DNA from: Rudanella lutea DSM 19387
Lineage (GTDB): Bacteria; Bacteroidota; Bacteroidia; Cytophagales; Spirosomataceae
DNA: 64,000 nt
Assembly: GCF_000383955.1 (NCBI RefSeq)
Contig: NZ_KB913013.1
Coordinates: forward strand, 3,615,694 to 3,679,693
Direction of reading: 5' to 3'
Under the pieces are notes generated by a model that saw nothing but the letters and a program-made list of their open reading frames with translations, did not search any database and was not told the origin of the DNA. Below, piece after piece: positions 25,657-34,261 of the stretch (position 1 is its first letter; the number at the start of each line of letters is the position of its first letter). A program made the position numbers and the translations under genes.

Positions 25657-26494
25657 GCTCGTGTTTTACGGTGTGCTCCTCGTGCTGGGGCTGGGTAGTC
25701 CGGTGGCGGCCCAACGCGCTTCGACCGACTCGACGGTGGTGGCCGATAGCAGCCGACGCGAAACGGATACCCTCGAAACCGACGAACTGGACGAATATTT
25801 TGTGGATGGTGTGCCCGAAAACCCGTCGGATACGGTAGCGGTAAACGCCCCCGACGACCGCTCAACCCCGGCCGTGCGTTACCCCACCGCTGAGCAACTA
25901 AACGAATACCGGCAAGACCGTGCGTACCAATACGGCGACGATGTACCCCCGCCCGAAAGCTTCATCGGTAAATTGCTGAACTGGTTTTTTCGGAATCTGC
26001 GTGAGTTTTTCGCCAGTCCGTCGTACCAGAATTTCTGGCGGTACGTCATTCTGCTGGCCGTGGCGGCTCTGGTGGTGTACCTCGGCGTGAAGGCCGAATT
26101 TCTGGGGTTCCTGTCGACTGGCCGGGGTGGCCGGACGACGCTCGACTACGAAACCCTGACCGAAGATATTCACCGGATCGACTTTGCGAAGGAGCTGGAA
26201 GCTGCCACCGAAAAAGGGAATTTCCGGTTGGCCGTGCGGCTACTGTACCTGCAAGCGCTGAAGCAACTGGCCGACCGCCGACTCATTGACTGGAAGCCCG
26301 ACAAAACGAATCAGCAGTACGCCTACGAGCTGGCCGGGCAACCGTTTGGCCCTATGTTCAACACCCTCACCCGCGATTTTGAGTACGTCTGGTACGGTAA
26401 CTTTCCGGTCGGCAAAGAGCAGTTTGCCCAGATTCAGGAGCAGTTCGGTTTGTTTGGTCGTCAGTTGCCCACCCTAAACCCGGCCCGCTCATGA
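25640..26494 (+). CDS. DUF4129 domain-containing membrane-anchored protein
   Basis: A 284-aa protein with a signal peptide (residues 1-25, cleaved near S-P-V-A-A-Q), an acidic Ser/Thr/Asp-rich extracytoplasmic stretch (about 26-105), one transmembrane helix (about 132-154, VILLAVAALVVYLGVKA), and a C-terminal DUF4129 domain (about 185-275) with LAVRLLYLQALKQLADR and FEYVWYGNFPV. In other bacteria DUF4129 sits at the end of transglutaminase-like membrane proteins encoded beside MoxR and DUF58. It overlaps its neighbours at both ends (17 bp and 4 bp). Confidence 0.85.
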   Translation: MNGMRKLVFYGVLLVLGLGSPVAAQRASTDSTVVADSSRRETDTLETDELDEYFVDGVPENPSDTVAVNAPDDRSTPAVRYPTAEQLNEYRQDRAYQYGDDVPPPESFIGKLLNWFFRNLREFFASPSYQNFWRYVILLAVAALVVYLGVKAEFLGFLSTGRGGRTTLDYETLTEDIHRIDFAKELEAATEKGNFRLAVRLLYLQALKQLADRRLIDWKPDKTNQQYAYELAGQPFGPMFNTLTRDFEYVWYGNFPVGKEQFAQIQEQFGLFGRQLPTLNPARS

Positions 26495-27678
26495 AATTCA
26501 ACCGCTACTTTTTCATCCTGCTGGCGTTTGTGCTGGCCTATGGGCTGTTTGAGTTTTACCGTCCCAAACCCATTGACTGGTCGGCATCCTACCGCAACAC
26601 CGACAAGATTCCGTTCGGTACGCGGGCTTTGTATGAGTTGCTGCCCTCGGTGATGGGGCAGGCTTCGGTAAAAAGCGTGCGGTTACCAGTGTACAATTTT
26701 CTGACCGAGTTGAAACCCGTAACCCCCAGTAATTACGTGTTTGTGGCTCGCTCGCTCCGGTTCGATGATACCGATGTGCGGCAGTTGCTCCGGTACGTAG
26801 GGCGGGGCAACGCGGCCTTTTTATCGGCCTATTATTTCCCCGATACCCTCGGCCGGGTGTTGGGCTTCCGGGCGTTGGTGAAACCGCCCCGGCTCAAAGA
26901 CACCCTGCTGACTAACCAGTTTACCAACCCTGCTCTGCAAAAGCGCGGAGGCTATAATTTTTTTCACGACGACGGGCGCAACTATCTCGTTACCAAAGAC
27001 GCCCGCAACACGGTAGTGCTGGCCCGCAACAGCCGTAACGAGCCGACGTACATCCAGATTCGCTACGGTAAGGGCTTTTTTTACATTCATAACCTGCCGC
27101 TGGCCCTGACCAATTTCTTTGTGCTCGACCGTAAAACGAGCGACTACGCGTTCAAAACGCTGTCGTACCTGCCCGCCCGCCCAACCTATTGGGACGAGTA
27201 CCAGAAACAGGGTCGCTTCGACGACGATGAGCAGTCTATTTTTCGGTACGTGCTGAGTCAGCCCGCCCTGACGTGGGCGTATTACCTGCTGGTAGTGGGA
27301 CTGCTTCTGTACGCGTTGCTGGCGGGCAAGCGCACCCAACGCGTGATTCCGGTGGTGGAGCCCCCTCGTAATACCTCGCTTGAATTTGTGCAGACCGTGG
27401 GCCGGGTGTATTACCAGCAAGGCGACCATAACCACTTGGGGCAGAAGATGATTCAGTTTTTTCTGGCTCACCTGCGCGAACGCTACGGGCTGGTCACCAC
27501 CACGCTCGATTCTGAATTTGCCGAAGCCCTCAGCCGCCGAACGGGCGTTGAACTATCCGACGCGCAGGATCTGGTACAGGCCTTGCAGGCGGCCCGGCGC
27601 ACCGTAACCCTTTCAGAAGAAGATGTGCTGATTCTGAACGGAAAAATTGAGAACTTTCGGCAGGCAGTGGCCAATTGA
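26491..27678 (+). CDS. DUF4350 domain-containing protein
   Basis: A 395-aa protein with an N-terminal membrane anchor (about 6-24), an extracytoplasmic DUF4350 domain beginning I-D-W-S-A-S-Y-R-N-T-D-K-I-P-F-G-T-R-A-L, a second helix near 266-285 (AYYLLVVGLLLYALLAGK) and a helical cytoplasmic tail. DUF4350 is related in fold to glutamine-amidotransferase-like or GldG-type domains, and no catalytic activity has been shown. Its ATG overlaps the DUF4129 stop (ATGA-type coupling). The constant association of DUF4129, DUF4350, MoxR and DUF58 suggests one complex. Confidence 0.85.
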   Translation: MKFNRYFFILLAFVLAYGLFEFYRPKPIDWSASYRNTDKIPFGTRALYELLPSVMGQASVKSVRLPVYNFLTELKPVTPSNYVFVARSLRFDDTDVRQLLRYVGRGNAAFLSAYYFPDTLGRVLGFRALVKPPRLKDTLLTNQFTNPALQKRGGYNFFHDDGRNYLVTKDARNTVVLARNSRNEPTYIQIRYGKGFFYIHNLPLALTNFFVLDRKTSDYAFKTLSYLPARPTYWDEYQKQGRFDDDEQSIFRYVLSQPALTWAYYLLVVGLLLYALLAGKRTQRVIPVVEPPRNTSLEFVQTVGRVYYQQGDHNHLGQKMIQFFLAHLRERYGLVTTTLDSEFAEALSRRTGVELSDAQDLVQALQAARRTVTLSEEDVLILNGKIENFRQAVAN

Positions 27679-27726
27679 CGGCCCTTTCTGCTCTCCTTTT
27701 GTCTGGACTTCCGACTAACCACGTAT

Positions 27727-28695
27727 ATGTTCGAATCCCGTATTGATTTACAAAGTCTAACCGATACCGTCGCCACCATCCGCGCCGAGGTGGGCAACGT
27801 GCTCGTTGGGCAATCGCATACGCTCGACCTGCTGCTGACGGCCCTGCTCGCCGACGGGCATGTGCTTCTGGAAGGCGTGCCGGGTGTAGCAAAAACCCTC
27901 ACGGCCAAGCTGCTGGCAAAAACCATTTCGGTGCAATTCAGCCGGATTCAGTTTACCCCCGACCTGATGCCTTCCGATGTGCTCGGTACGTCGGTGTTTC
28001 AACCCAAAACGGGGGAGTTTCTGTTTCGGCCGGGGCCGGTGTTTGCCAACATCGTACTCATCGACGAAATAAACCGCGCCCCGGCCAAAACGCAGGCGGC
28101 CCTGTTTGAGGTTATGGAAGAACGGCAGGTTACCAACGACGGCACCACCTACCACCTCGACCCGCCCTTTATGGTGCTGGCCACCCAAAACCCGGTGGAG
28201 CAGGAGGGAACCTACCGGCTTCCCGAGGCCCAACTCGACCGATTTCTGTTCAAAATTGTGGTCGATTACCCCGAAGCCGACGATGAGGTGGCTATTCTGC
28301 GCGGGCACCATCAGCGCCGACACCTGACCGATGCCATTGCGGCCGTGCAGGCCGTGCTCACCGCCGACCAATTGACTCAGTTGCGCGACAGTGTGCAGCG
28401 CGTGCATGTGGAAGACAATCTGTTTGGCTACATCGCGCAGATTGTACGCGACACTCGGTCCAATAAATCGTTATATCTGGGGGCCTCGCCCCGGGCGTCG
28501 GTGGCCTTGCTCAACAGTGCCAAAGCCCTGGCAACGTTGCGGGGTCGTGATTTTGTAACGCCCGAAGATGTGCAGGAGCTGGCTTACCCGGTACTCCGGC
28601 ATCGGGTGTTGCTTACGCCCGAACGCGAGATGGAGGGCGGCACCGCCGACGAGGTAATTGGGCAGATAGTGGAACGGATTGAGGTGCCCCGGTAA
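27727..28695 (+). CDS. MoxR-family AAA+ ATPase
   Basis: A 322-aa AAA+ protein. Walker A is G-V-P-G-V-A-K-T at residues 50-57, the MoxR-specific R-I-Q-F-T-P-D-L-M-P-S-D follows at 73-84, Walker B is V-L-I-D-E-I-N-R at 110-117, and sensor 1 lies in A-T-Q-N-P-V-E-Q-E-G-T-Y-x-L-P-E-A-Q-L-D-R-F. MoxR ATPases act as chaperones that load or activate partners containing von Willebrand-type or DUF58 domains, which is what the end of this cluster encodes. Cytoplasmic. It starts 48 bp after the DUF4350 gene. Confidence 0.94.
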   Translation: MFESRIDLQSLTDTVATIRAEVGNVLVGQSHTLDLLLTALLADGHVLLEGVPGVAKTLTAKLLAKTISVQFSRIQFTPDLMPSDVLGTSVFQPKTGEFLFRPGPVFANIVLIDEINRAPAKTQAALFEVMEERQVTNDGTTYHLDPPFMVLATQNPVEQEGTYRLPEAQLDRFLFKIVVDYPEADDEVAILRGHHQRRHLTDAIAAVQAVLTADQLTQLRDSVQRVHVEDNLFGYIAQIVRDTRSNKSLYLGASPRASVALLNSAKALATLRGRDFVTPEDVQELAYPVLRHRVLLTPEREMEGGTADEVIGQIVERIEVPR

Positions 28696-28720
28696 GTGAA
28701 CGCATACCCAGTAATAACGA

Positions 28721-29824
28721 ATGAAAACGGTACAAACGGATGGGTTACGAATAAGTCAGCGAAGACCGGTGCGGGTTTTTCTGGGTATTTGGGGCCTATT
28801 GCTGGCCTATTTAGCCCCCGCCCAGCCACTCACGCGTGAGGCCCTCACCGGACGCTGGATTGGGGTGGCTATCGAGTACGACCTGGATCGGGTTTGCCCA
28901 CTTGTCGCCTACATGGACCTGCGCCCCGACAGTACCTGGCAGTTGGGGCGGCTCGATAACACCGACGAGCCCCGAACGGGTACGTGGGCGCTGACCGGGC
29001 CGGTGTTGCGGCTCGATACCACGCACTACGCGCCGGGCCTGGTTACACTCCAGGGGAATCAGCTACGCATTGGGCAGGTGGTGCCCCTGACGTTCCGGCG
29101 GTTTCGGGCTGTGACTATGGACAAGCAGGTGGTGTGGCAACGGCTGGCGGGGCAGGTATGGCAATCGGACCGGGTAGAGTATCTGTTTGCGGCCGATGGG
29201 CGGGTGGGCCTTCGGAATCGGCAAACCCGGACCCAAACCGCCCATTATGCCCAACTGACCGAACTGGATGGATCGGTGTTTTTGCTCATTCGGGGCAGTG
29301 CCGGTCAGCAATCTGGCGATGTGCGCGAGTGCTGGCAGGTGGTGAGCAATGAGGTGGGTACCATCCGGTTGGTTGGCAGCTCAGGGCCCGACAGTTGCCA
29401 CGAAACCCTCCGTTGGGTGCGGGCCTTAGGGTCGGGCGAACCCCTCGGCCCGACGGGGTTTCAGACCTGCGCCAACTGTATGCGGGCCAACTTTGGTATG
29501 TTTTCGGTAAACCCGGCAAGTCTGCGGAAAACAACCGCCCTGTTGCGCCAACAATACAAACCTGTCGATGTGCCCGATGCGACGGGTTTAATTCGGGTGT
29601 CGTTTGTGCAAAACTGTCAGGGCGAGCGCGGACCGTTGCAATTTCAGGAATATAGCGCCGACTACAAACGGCGTCTGTTTGATAAACGAATAACCGATCA
29701 GCTGCGGATGCTGATCAATAGTCAGTTGCCGGGTAGCTTGTTTAGCGATCCCGACCGGCAATACGATATCGATGTTTCATTGACGATTCGGCTCTCGAAT
29801 GGTCAGATTACGGACGTCTTCTGA
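28721..29824 (+). CDS. Exported protein of unknown function with a CxxC motif (SpoIIM-MoxR cluster)
   Basis: A 367-aa protein with an N-terminal hydrophobic segment (about 19-35, ending Y-L-A-P-A-Q) that looks like a signal peptide. The first part repeats a beta-rich pattern, L-T-G-R-W-I-G-V and later R-T-G-T-W-A-L-T-G, reminiscent of lipocalin-like domains. A second region contains Q-T-C-A-N-C-M-R-A-N-F-G, a C-x-x-C pair that could form a disulfide or bind metal or haem-like ligands, and the last 90 residues (VRVSFVQNCQGERGPL region) resemble a TonB-C-like or energy-transducer beta fold only loosely. I recognise no family. It sits 25 bp after moxR and its stop overlaps the next ATG, so it belongs to the operon. 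Confidence 0.75.
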   Translation: MKTVQTDGLRISQRRPVRVFLGIWGLLLAYLAPAQPLTREALTGRWIGVAIEYDLDRVCPLVAYMDLRPDSTWQLGRLDNTDEPRTGTWALTGPVLRLDTTHYAPGLVTLQGNQLRIGQVVPLTFRRFRAVTMDKQVVWQRLAGQVWQSDRVEYLFAADGRVGLRNRQTRTQTAHYAQLTELDGSVFLLIRGSAGQQSGDVRECWQVVSNEVGTIRLVGSSGPDSCHETLRWVRALGSGEPLGPTGFQTCANCMRANFGMFSVNPASLRKTTALLRQQYKPVDVPDATGLIRVSFVQNCQGERGPLQFQEYSADYKRRLFDKRITDQLRMLINSQLPGSLFSDPDRQYDIDVSLTIRLSNGQITDVF

Positions 29825-30654
29825 TGAAAGCCTCATTGCTCCTGTTTCTGGCCATTTGCCCGCTGCTGGCATACCCGCAGCGGGGGCGTGTCGGTCTGAT
29901 TCGGCCGGGTGACTCGACGGTGGAACTGGCCTGGCTTTTGACTCTTAACCGGAATACGCAGACCGTTTATTGGGGCGTTGGCCCTAAAAAAATGCTCGCC
30001 CGGCTTGATACCACGGCTGCCGTTACGGGCGAAACCCTGAGCCGGAAAGCCATGGCGTATCTGACGCAGGGCGACTACGAAAAAGGGGTTGCACTGCTCG
30101 AAAAAAGCACCCAAATCGACCCGAAACAGTATCGCAACGCCGGAAGCGTTTACCTCTACACCCTCCGCGATTATGACCGGGCCCTCCATTACCTCAATGC
30201 GTTTGACGCGCTCACGCCCGGCTTCGACGATACCGACGGTATTTATCCGGTTAGCTACCATAAAGGCCTTGCCCAGCGTAATTTGGGGCACCATGCCGAA
30301 GCTATTCGGGAGTTTAGTATCGGTATTGATTCGCTCGCCAAAAAACACGGAGCCGAGTGGGTCAACTACAAACAGTACGTGAGCCGGGCCATCGCGTATC
30401 TGGCCCTACAACAACCCGACAAAGCCTTGGCTGATCTGGAACAGGCGGCCAAAAACGCCACTTCCGAAAGCCCGCTGGTCTTGTTTTACCAGGCCCGGGC
30501 GTACCGGCAGATGGGTCGCCCGACCGATGCCCGCCGGGCGTTGCAGGATGCGCAGTTTTTCTGGCAGGCCAACCGCGTAAAAGGCATCACCCAACCCGAA
30601 GATTCGAACAACCCGGTTACGGAAGAAGACATCGAAGCTGAATTAAGTAACTGA
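29824..30654 (+). CDS. Exported TPR-repeat protein (SpoIIM-MoxR cluster)
   Basis: A 276-aa protein with a signal peptide (about 1-18, ending L-A-Y-P-Q) and three to five tetratricopeptide repeats from about residue 78 on. Examples are K-A-M-A-Y-L-T-Q-G-D-Y-E-K-G-V-A-L-L-E-K and L-A-Q-R-N-L-G-H-H-A-E-A-I-R-E-F, with the canonical W/L-G-Y-A-P spacing. TPR proteins act as scaffolds; here one in the periplasm could bridge the membrane parts of the cluster. It is coupled to the preceding gene by overlapping stop and start (TGATG) and is 30 bp from the DUF58 gene. Confidence 0.85.
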   Translation: MKASLLLFLAICPLLAYPQRGRVGLIRPGDSTVELAWLLTLNRNTQTVYWGVGPKKMLARLDTTAAVTGETLSRKAMAYLTQGDYEKGVALLEKSTQIDPKQYRNAGSVYLYTLRDYDRALHYLNAFDALTPGFDDTDGIYPVSYHKGLAQRNLGHHAEAIREFSIGIDSLAKKHGAEWVNYKQYVSRAIAYLALQQPDKALADLEQAAKNATSESPLVLFYQARAYRQMGRPTDARRALQDAQFFWQANRVKGITQPEDSNNPVTEEDIEAELSN

Positions 30655-30684
30655 TTACCTCCTGACCCCGCTACCGCCCTCCCT

Positions 30685-32037
30685 ATGACCTTTATTCGTG
30701 CCCTGTACGTCTCAATCCGGTTCTGGCTTACCTGGCTGGGGTTTGCCGTAGCGTTTGTGTTGGCGTATGCCTTTCCCGTTTTGTTGCCTTTGGTGCAGGT
30801 GGCTCTGGCTGTGTTTGGGTTGCTGGTGCTGATCGAGGCCCTTTTGTTGTTTCGGCCAACGGGGCCAAATGCTTTGTTTGCCCGACGCGAAGCCCCCGAC
30901 CGGTTCAGCAATGGCGACGCGAACCCGGTGACGATTTTTCTGGAAAGCCGCTACCCGTTCAGAACACCGGTCGACGTAATTGACGAAATTCCGGTGCAGT
31001 TTCAACGGCGCGACGTCTTGTTTCGGGCCACGCTGAGCCCCCGCGAGTCGCAGTTGATTCGGTATCAGTTGCGGCCTACCCGCCGGGGTGAGTACCGGTT
31101 TGGTGCGCTCAACGTGTTTGTGATGACGCCCCTGCAATTGCTCAAACGCCGGTTTCGGTTCGATGCCGACCAGATGGTGCCCGTGTACCCATCGTTTTTA
31201 CAGATGCGCCAGTACGAGTTGCTGGCCGCTACCAACCGACTGAACGAAGTAGGCATCAAACGGATCCGCCGAATTGGGCATAGCATGGAGTTTGAACAGG
31301 TGCGCCCCTACACACCCGGCGACGATATTCGGACGATCAATCACCGGGCTACGGCCCGCCGAACCAACCCGGCCGGTATCGAACTCATGGTGAATGCCTA
31401 TCAGGACGAACGCTCGCAGCCGGTGTATTGCCTCATCGACAAGGGCCGTGTGATGCGTGCACCGTTTGAGGGGCTCACCCTGCTCGATTACGCCATCAAT
31501 GCGTCGTTGGTGTTGAGCAACATTGCCCTGCTCAAGCAAGATCGGGCGGGTATTCTGACCTTCGCCAACGAGGTGAATCAGGTGTTGCCCGCCGAACGCA
31601 AGCCGGGGCAGCTTCAGAAAATTCTGGAACTGCTGTACCGGCAGCGAACCGGCTTTCTCGAAACCGACTACGAGTCGCTGACCCTCACGGTGCGCCATAC
31701 CATCCGGCAACGGAGCCTGTTGCTGTTGTTTACTAATTTCGACACGGCCAATGCCCTCCACCGGCAGTTGCCGTATCTGCGCCGGATGGCCAAAGATCAC
31801 TTGCTGCTGGTTGTCTTTTTCGAGAATACCGAACTGCGTAGCCTGCTCGACAAACCCGCTCTGACCACCGAGGAGGTGTACATGAAAACCATTGGCGAGA
31901 AGTTTAGCTTCGAAAAGCGGCAGATTGTGCGGCAGTTGCAGCAGTACGGCATTCAGACCATCCTGACGGCCCCCCAAAACCTGACCGCCAACACCGTAAA
32001 CAAGTACCTCGAACTAAAAGCCCGGGGCATGATTTGA
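30685..32037 (+). CDS. DUF58 domain protein (MoxR partner)
   Basis: A 450-aa protein. Two adjacent membrane helices lie near residues 15-55, then a beta-rich extracytoplasmic or membrane-proximal part, and the DUF58 core with the invariant line GHSMEFEQVRPYTPGDDIR near 197-215, followed by D-x-x-x-I-N-H-R-A-T-A-R-R. The domain after it resembles a von Willebrand A fold (P-V-Y-C-L-I-D-K-G-R-V-M, where a classical MIDAS would have D-x-S-x-S; here it is D-K-G-R-V, so metal binding is doubtful). DUF58 proteins pair with MoxR ATPases. It is the last gene of the cluster. Confidence 0.92.
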   Translation: MTFIRALYVSIRFWLTWLGFAVAFVLAYAFPVLLPLVQVALAVFGLLVLIEALLLFRPTGPNALFARREAPDRFSNGDANPVTIFLESRYPFRTPVDVIDEIPVQFQRRDVLFRATLSPRESQLIRYQLRPTRRGEYRFGALNVFVMTPLQLLKRRFRFDADQMVPVYPSFLQMRQYELLAATNRLNEVGIKRIRRIGHSMEFEQVRPYTPGDDIRTINHRATARRTNPAGIELMVNAYQDERSQPVYCLIDKGRVMRAPFEGLTLLDYAINASLVLSNIALLKQDRAGILTFANEVNQVLPAERKPGQLQKILELLYRQRTGFLETDYESLTLTVRHTIRQRSLLLLFTNFDTANALHRQLPYLRRMAKDHLLLVVFFENTELRSLLDKPALTTEEVYMKTIGEKFSFEKRQIVRQLQQYGIQTILTAPQNLTANTVNKYLELKARGMI

Positions 32038-32040
32038 CTC

Positions 32041-32130
32041 TTCAGTGCTGAATTTTAGATGTTGGACACCAGACGATAGACTTTTTTACAGAATGGTAGT
32101 ACGTCTAACGTCTGAATGTCCAGTACTGAA
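32041..32130. repeat. Class F word hairpin (GGACATTCAGACGTTAGAC-like)
   Basis: Left words TTCAGTGCTG (32041-32050) and GGACACCAGACGATAGAC (about 32064-32081) recur as reverse complements in GTCTAACGTCTGAATGTCC and AGTACTGAA (32103-32130). It starts 3 bp after the DUF58 stop and ends 24 bp before the GNAT ATG. Confidence 0.7.
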
Positions 32131-32154
32131 ATTTGTTTCCTAACTTTTTGAAGA

Positions 32155-32715
32155 ATGCCACGTATCCGTTTTGCAACCCCTTCCGATTTTCCGACTATTG
32201 AACACATTGCCCGCCAAACCTGGCCCGTCACGTTTGGCGAGATTCTATCGGCTGATCAAATTGAATACATGCTTGGCTGGATGTACAGTCAGGCGTCGCT
32301 GACCGAGCAGGTTGACCAGAAAGGCCATGTTTTTCTGATTGCCCAAACCGACACGGGTGAGCCGGTGGGGTATGTGTCGTATGAGCTGAATTACGGGCAG
32401 AGCGATCCCTCCGGTGGCGTTTCTCCAAACGAACTACCATCTGTACCAGCCCCGCCAGTAATCACCAAAATTCACAAGCTCTATTTGCTGCCCCAAACCC
32501 AGGGGCAGGGTCTCGGGCGGTTGCTGATTGAGGAGGTTGGGCGCCGGGCGCAGGCAGCAGGTAACACCGCCCTTGCCCTGAACGTGAATCGCCAGAACCG
32601 GGCCGTGCAGTTTTACGAGCGTCTGGGCTTTAGCATCGCTAAAACCGAAGATATCGATATCGGTAACGGCTTTCTGATGCAGGATTACGTCATGCTGAAA
32701 TCCCTGAGCGCATGA
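32155..32715 (+). CDS. GNAT-family N-acetyltransferase
   Basis: A 186-aa acetyltransferase: R-I-R-F-A-T-P-S-D-F-P-T-I at the N-terminus; the acetyl-CoA-binding signature I-H-K-L-Y-L-L-P-Q-T-Q-G-Q-G-L-G-R-L-L (Q-x-x-G-x-G) near 105-125; then the family end L-N-V-N-R-Q-N-R-A-V-Q-F-Y-E-R-L-G-F. The insertion rich in Ser/Pro at about 84-103 is unusual and probably a surface loop. The substrate is unknown. It overlaps the following M20 gene by 4 bp (ATGA). Confidence 0.9.
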   Translation: MPRIRFATPSDFPTIEHIARQTWPVTFGEILSADQIEYMLGWMYSQASLTEQVDQKGHVFLIAQTDTGEPVGYVSYELNYGQSDPSGGVSPNELPSVPAPPVITKIHKLYLLPQTQGQGLGRLLIEEVGRRAQAAGNTALALNVNRQNRAVQFYERLGFSIAKTEDIDIGNGFLMQDYVMLKSLSA

Positions 32716-34184
32716 AAAAAATAGTTACGATTCTGGCTGGGGGGCTTTTGGGGCTCATCGCCCTGTTGCTGGTCAATACGTTCCGGTTTAGCTCGAAACA
32801 ACTGACCGACGTACCCCCGGCTCCCGCGCTAAACAACTTCTCGCCCGATTCGGCGGCTGCGCGGCTGGCCGAGGCTATCCGGTGCCGTACGGTGTCGTAC
32901 ACCGATTATTCGCTCACCGATACCACGCAGTTCGACAAGTTTATTGCCCTCATTCGGCGGCAATTTCCCCGGCTCCACAGCCGACTCACGCTACAAACCG
33001 TGAATCAATACGGCCTGCTGTACACCTGGACGGGCAAAAATCCGGCCTTGCCTCCGGTGTTGCTGCTAGGGCATTACGATGTGGTGCCGGTGATTCAGGG
33101 TACCGAGCGACTCTGGAAACGACCGCCTTTTGCGGGCCTGATTGAAGGTGGCTACGTGTACGGGCGCGGCACGGTCGACGATAAAACAACGGTGATGGGT
33201 CTGCTCGAAGCGGTGGAGTACCTGCTAGGTACCAACTATCAACCCGACCGAACCGTGATGCTTGCCTTTGGGCAGGACGAAGAAACCCTGGGGCAACGCG
33301 GTGCCCAGTCGATAGCGGCTTTGTTAGAAAAACAGGGCGTGCGGCCCGCCATGGTGATTGACGAAGGTGGTACGGTGAAAATGGACGGGATTCCGGGTTT
33401 TGAAAAGCCGGTGGCTCTGGTGGGTATTGGCGAGAAAGGCTACGTTAGTCTGGAGCTGACCGCCACGGGCGAAGGCGGCCACTCGTCTATGCCTCCTCGC
33501 CAAACCAGTATCGGTATTGTGGCGGCTGCGGTGGCTAAACTGGAACAAAACCCGTTTCCGGCCCGGCTCGATGCCGGTATTGAGCAACTGTTTGGCTACG
33601 TAGGCCCCGAAATGGGCTTCGGCAACCGGCTGGTATTTGCCAATGTGTGGCTGTTTGCGCCCGTGGTGAAACAAATTTTGAGTGGCTCCACCGCGGGTGA
33701 TGCTACCCAACGGACCACAACGGCGGCTACCATTATGCGAGCGGGCCAAAAAGACAATGTGTTGCCCATCGACGCCACCGTGACCGTTAACTTTCGGATT
33801 CTACCCGGCGAAACCGCGCAAACGGTCACCGAACGGGTCAAACAAGTCATTGACGATGAGCGGGTATCAGTTACCGTGCTGGGCAAACTGAACAACCCTT
33901 CGTCTCTGTCGGATCCCGATGCGCCCGCATTTGGGCAGTTACATCGGAGCATCCGGGCGGTGTTTCCCGAGGCTGTGGTGGCTCCCTACCTGATGCTGGG
34001 CGCTACTGACGCCCGTTTTTACCGGAGTATCTGTCCGAATGTGTATCGGTTTATGCCTATTCGGATGACCGATGAAACACTGAAACTACCCCACGGGACC
34101 AACGAACGGGTTTCGGTGAAAGACTACGCCGACATGGTCAGGTTTTACGTAACGCTCATCCAGAATACGCAAGGGGGTAACTGA
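32712..34184 (+). CDS. M20-family metallopeptidase, carboxypeptidase S-like, membrane-anchored
   Basis: A 490-aa protein. The first 25 residues form an uncleaved anchor or signal segment (TILAGGLLGLIALLLVN). Metal-binding landmarks are L-L-G-H-Y-D-V-V-P-V (first His/Asp), G-R-G-T-V-D-D-K (bridging Asp), G-Q-D-E-E-T-L-G (catalytic Glu and ligand) and a C-terminal P-H-G-T-N-E (last His). A dimerisation domain starts at G-E-G-G-H-S-S-M-P-P. It resembles yeast Cps1 and mammalian PM20D1, which cleave or form N-acyl amino acids. It is translationally coupled to the GNAT gene. Confidence 0.92.
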   Translation: MKKIVTILAGGLLGLIALLLVNTFRFSSKQLTDVPPAPALNNFSPDSAAARLAEAIRCRTVSYTDYSLTDTTQFDKFIALIRRQFPRLHSRLTLQTVNQYGLLYTWTGKNPALPPVLLLGHYDVVPVIQGTERLWKRPPFAGLIEGGYVYGRGTVDDKTTVMGLLEAVEYLLGTNYQPDRTVMLAFGQDEETLGQRGAQSIAALLEKQGVRPAMVIDEGGTVKMDGIPGFEKPVALVGIGEKGYVSLELTATGEGGHSSMPPRQTSIGIVAAAVAKLEQNPFPARLDAGIEQLFGYVGPEMGFGNRLVFANVWLFAPVVKQILSGSTAGDATQRTTTAATIMRAGQKDNVLPIDATVTVNFRILPGETAQTVTERVKQVIDDERVSVTVLGKLNNPSSLSDPDAPAFGQLHRSIRAVFPEAVVAPYLMLGATDARFYRSICPNVYRFMPIRMTDETLKLPHGTNERVSVKDYADMVRFYVTLIQNTQGGN

Positions 34185-34200
34185 CAGAGCATTAAAAACA

Positions 34201-34234
34201 AAAAAACTCGAACGAGGCCTCGTTCGAGTTTTTT
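34201..34234. terminator. Bidirectional terminator, 17-bp perfect palindrome
   Basis: 34201-34217 (AAAAAACTCGAACGAGG) and 34218-34234 are exact reverse complements with no spacer, giving A- and T-runs on both sides. It separates the convergent M20 gene and the small gene downstream of tatC. Confidence 0.88.
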
Positions 34235-34261
34235 CTGAAATATAAAGCCAATCGCGACCGG

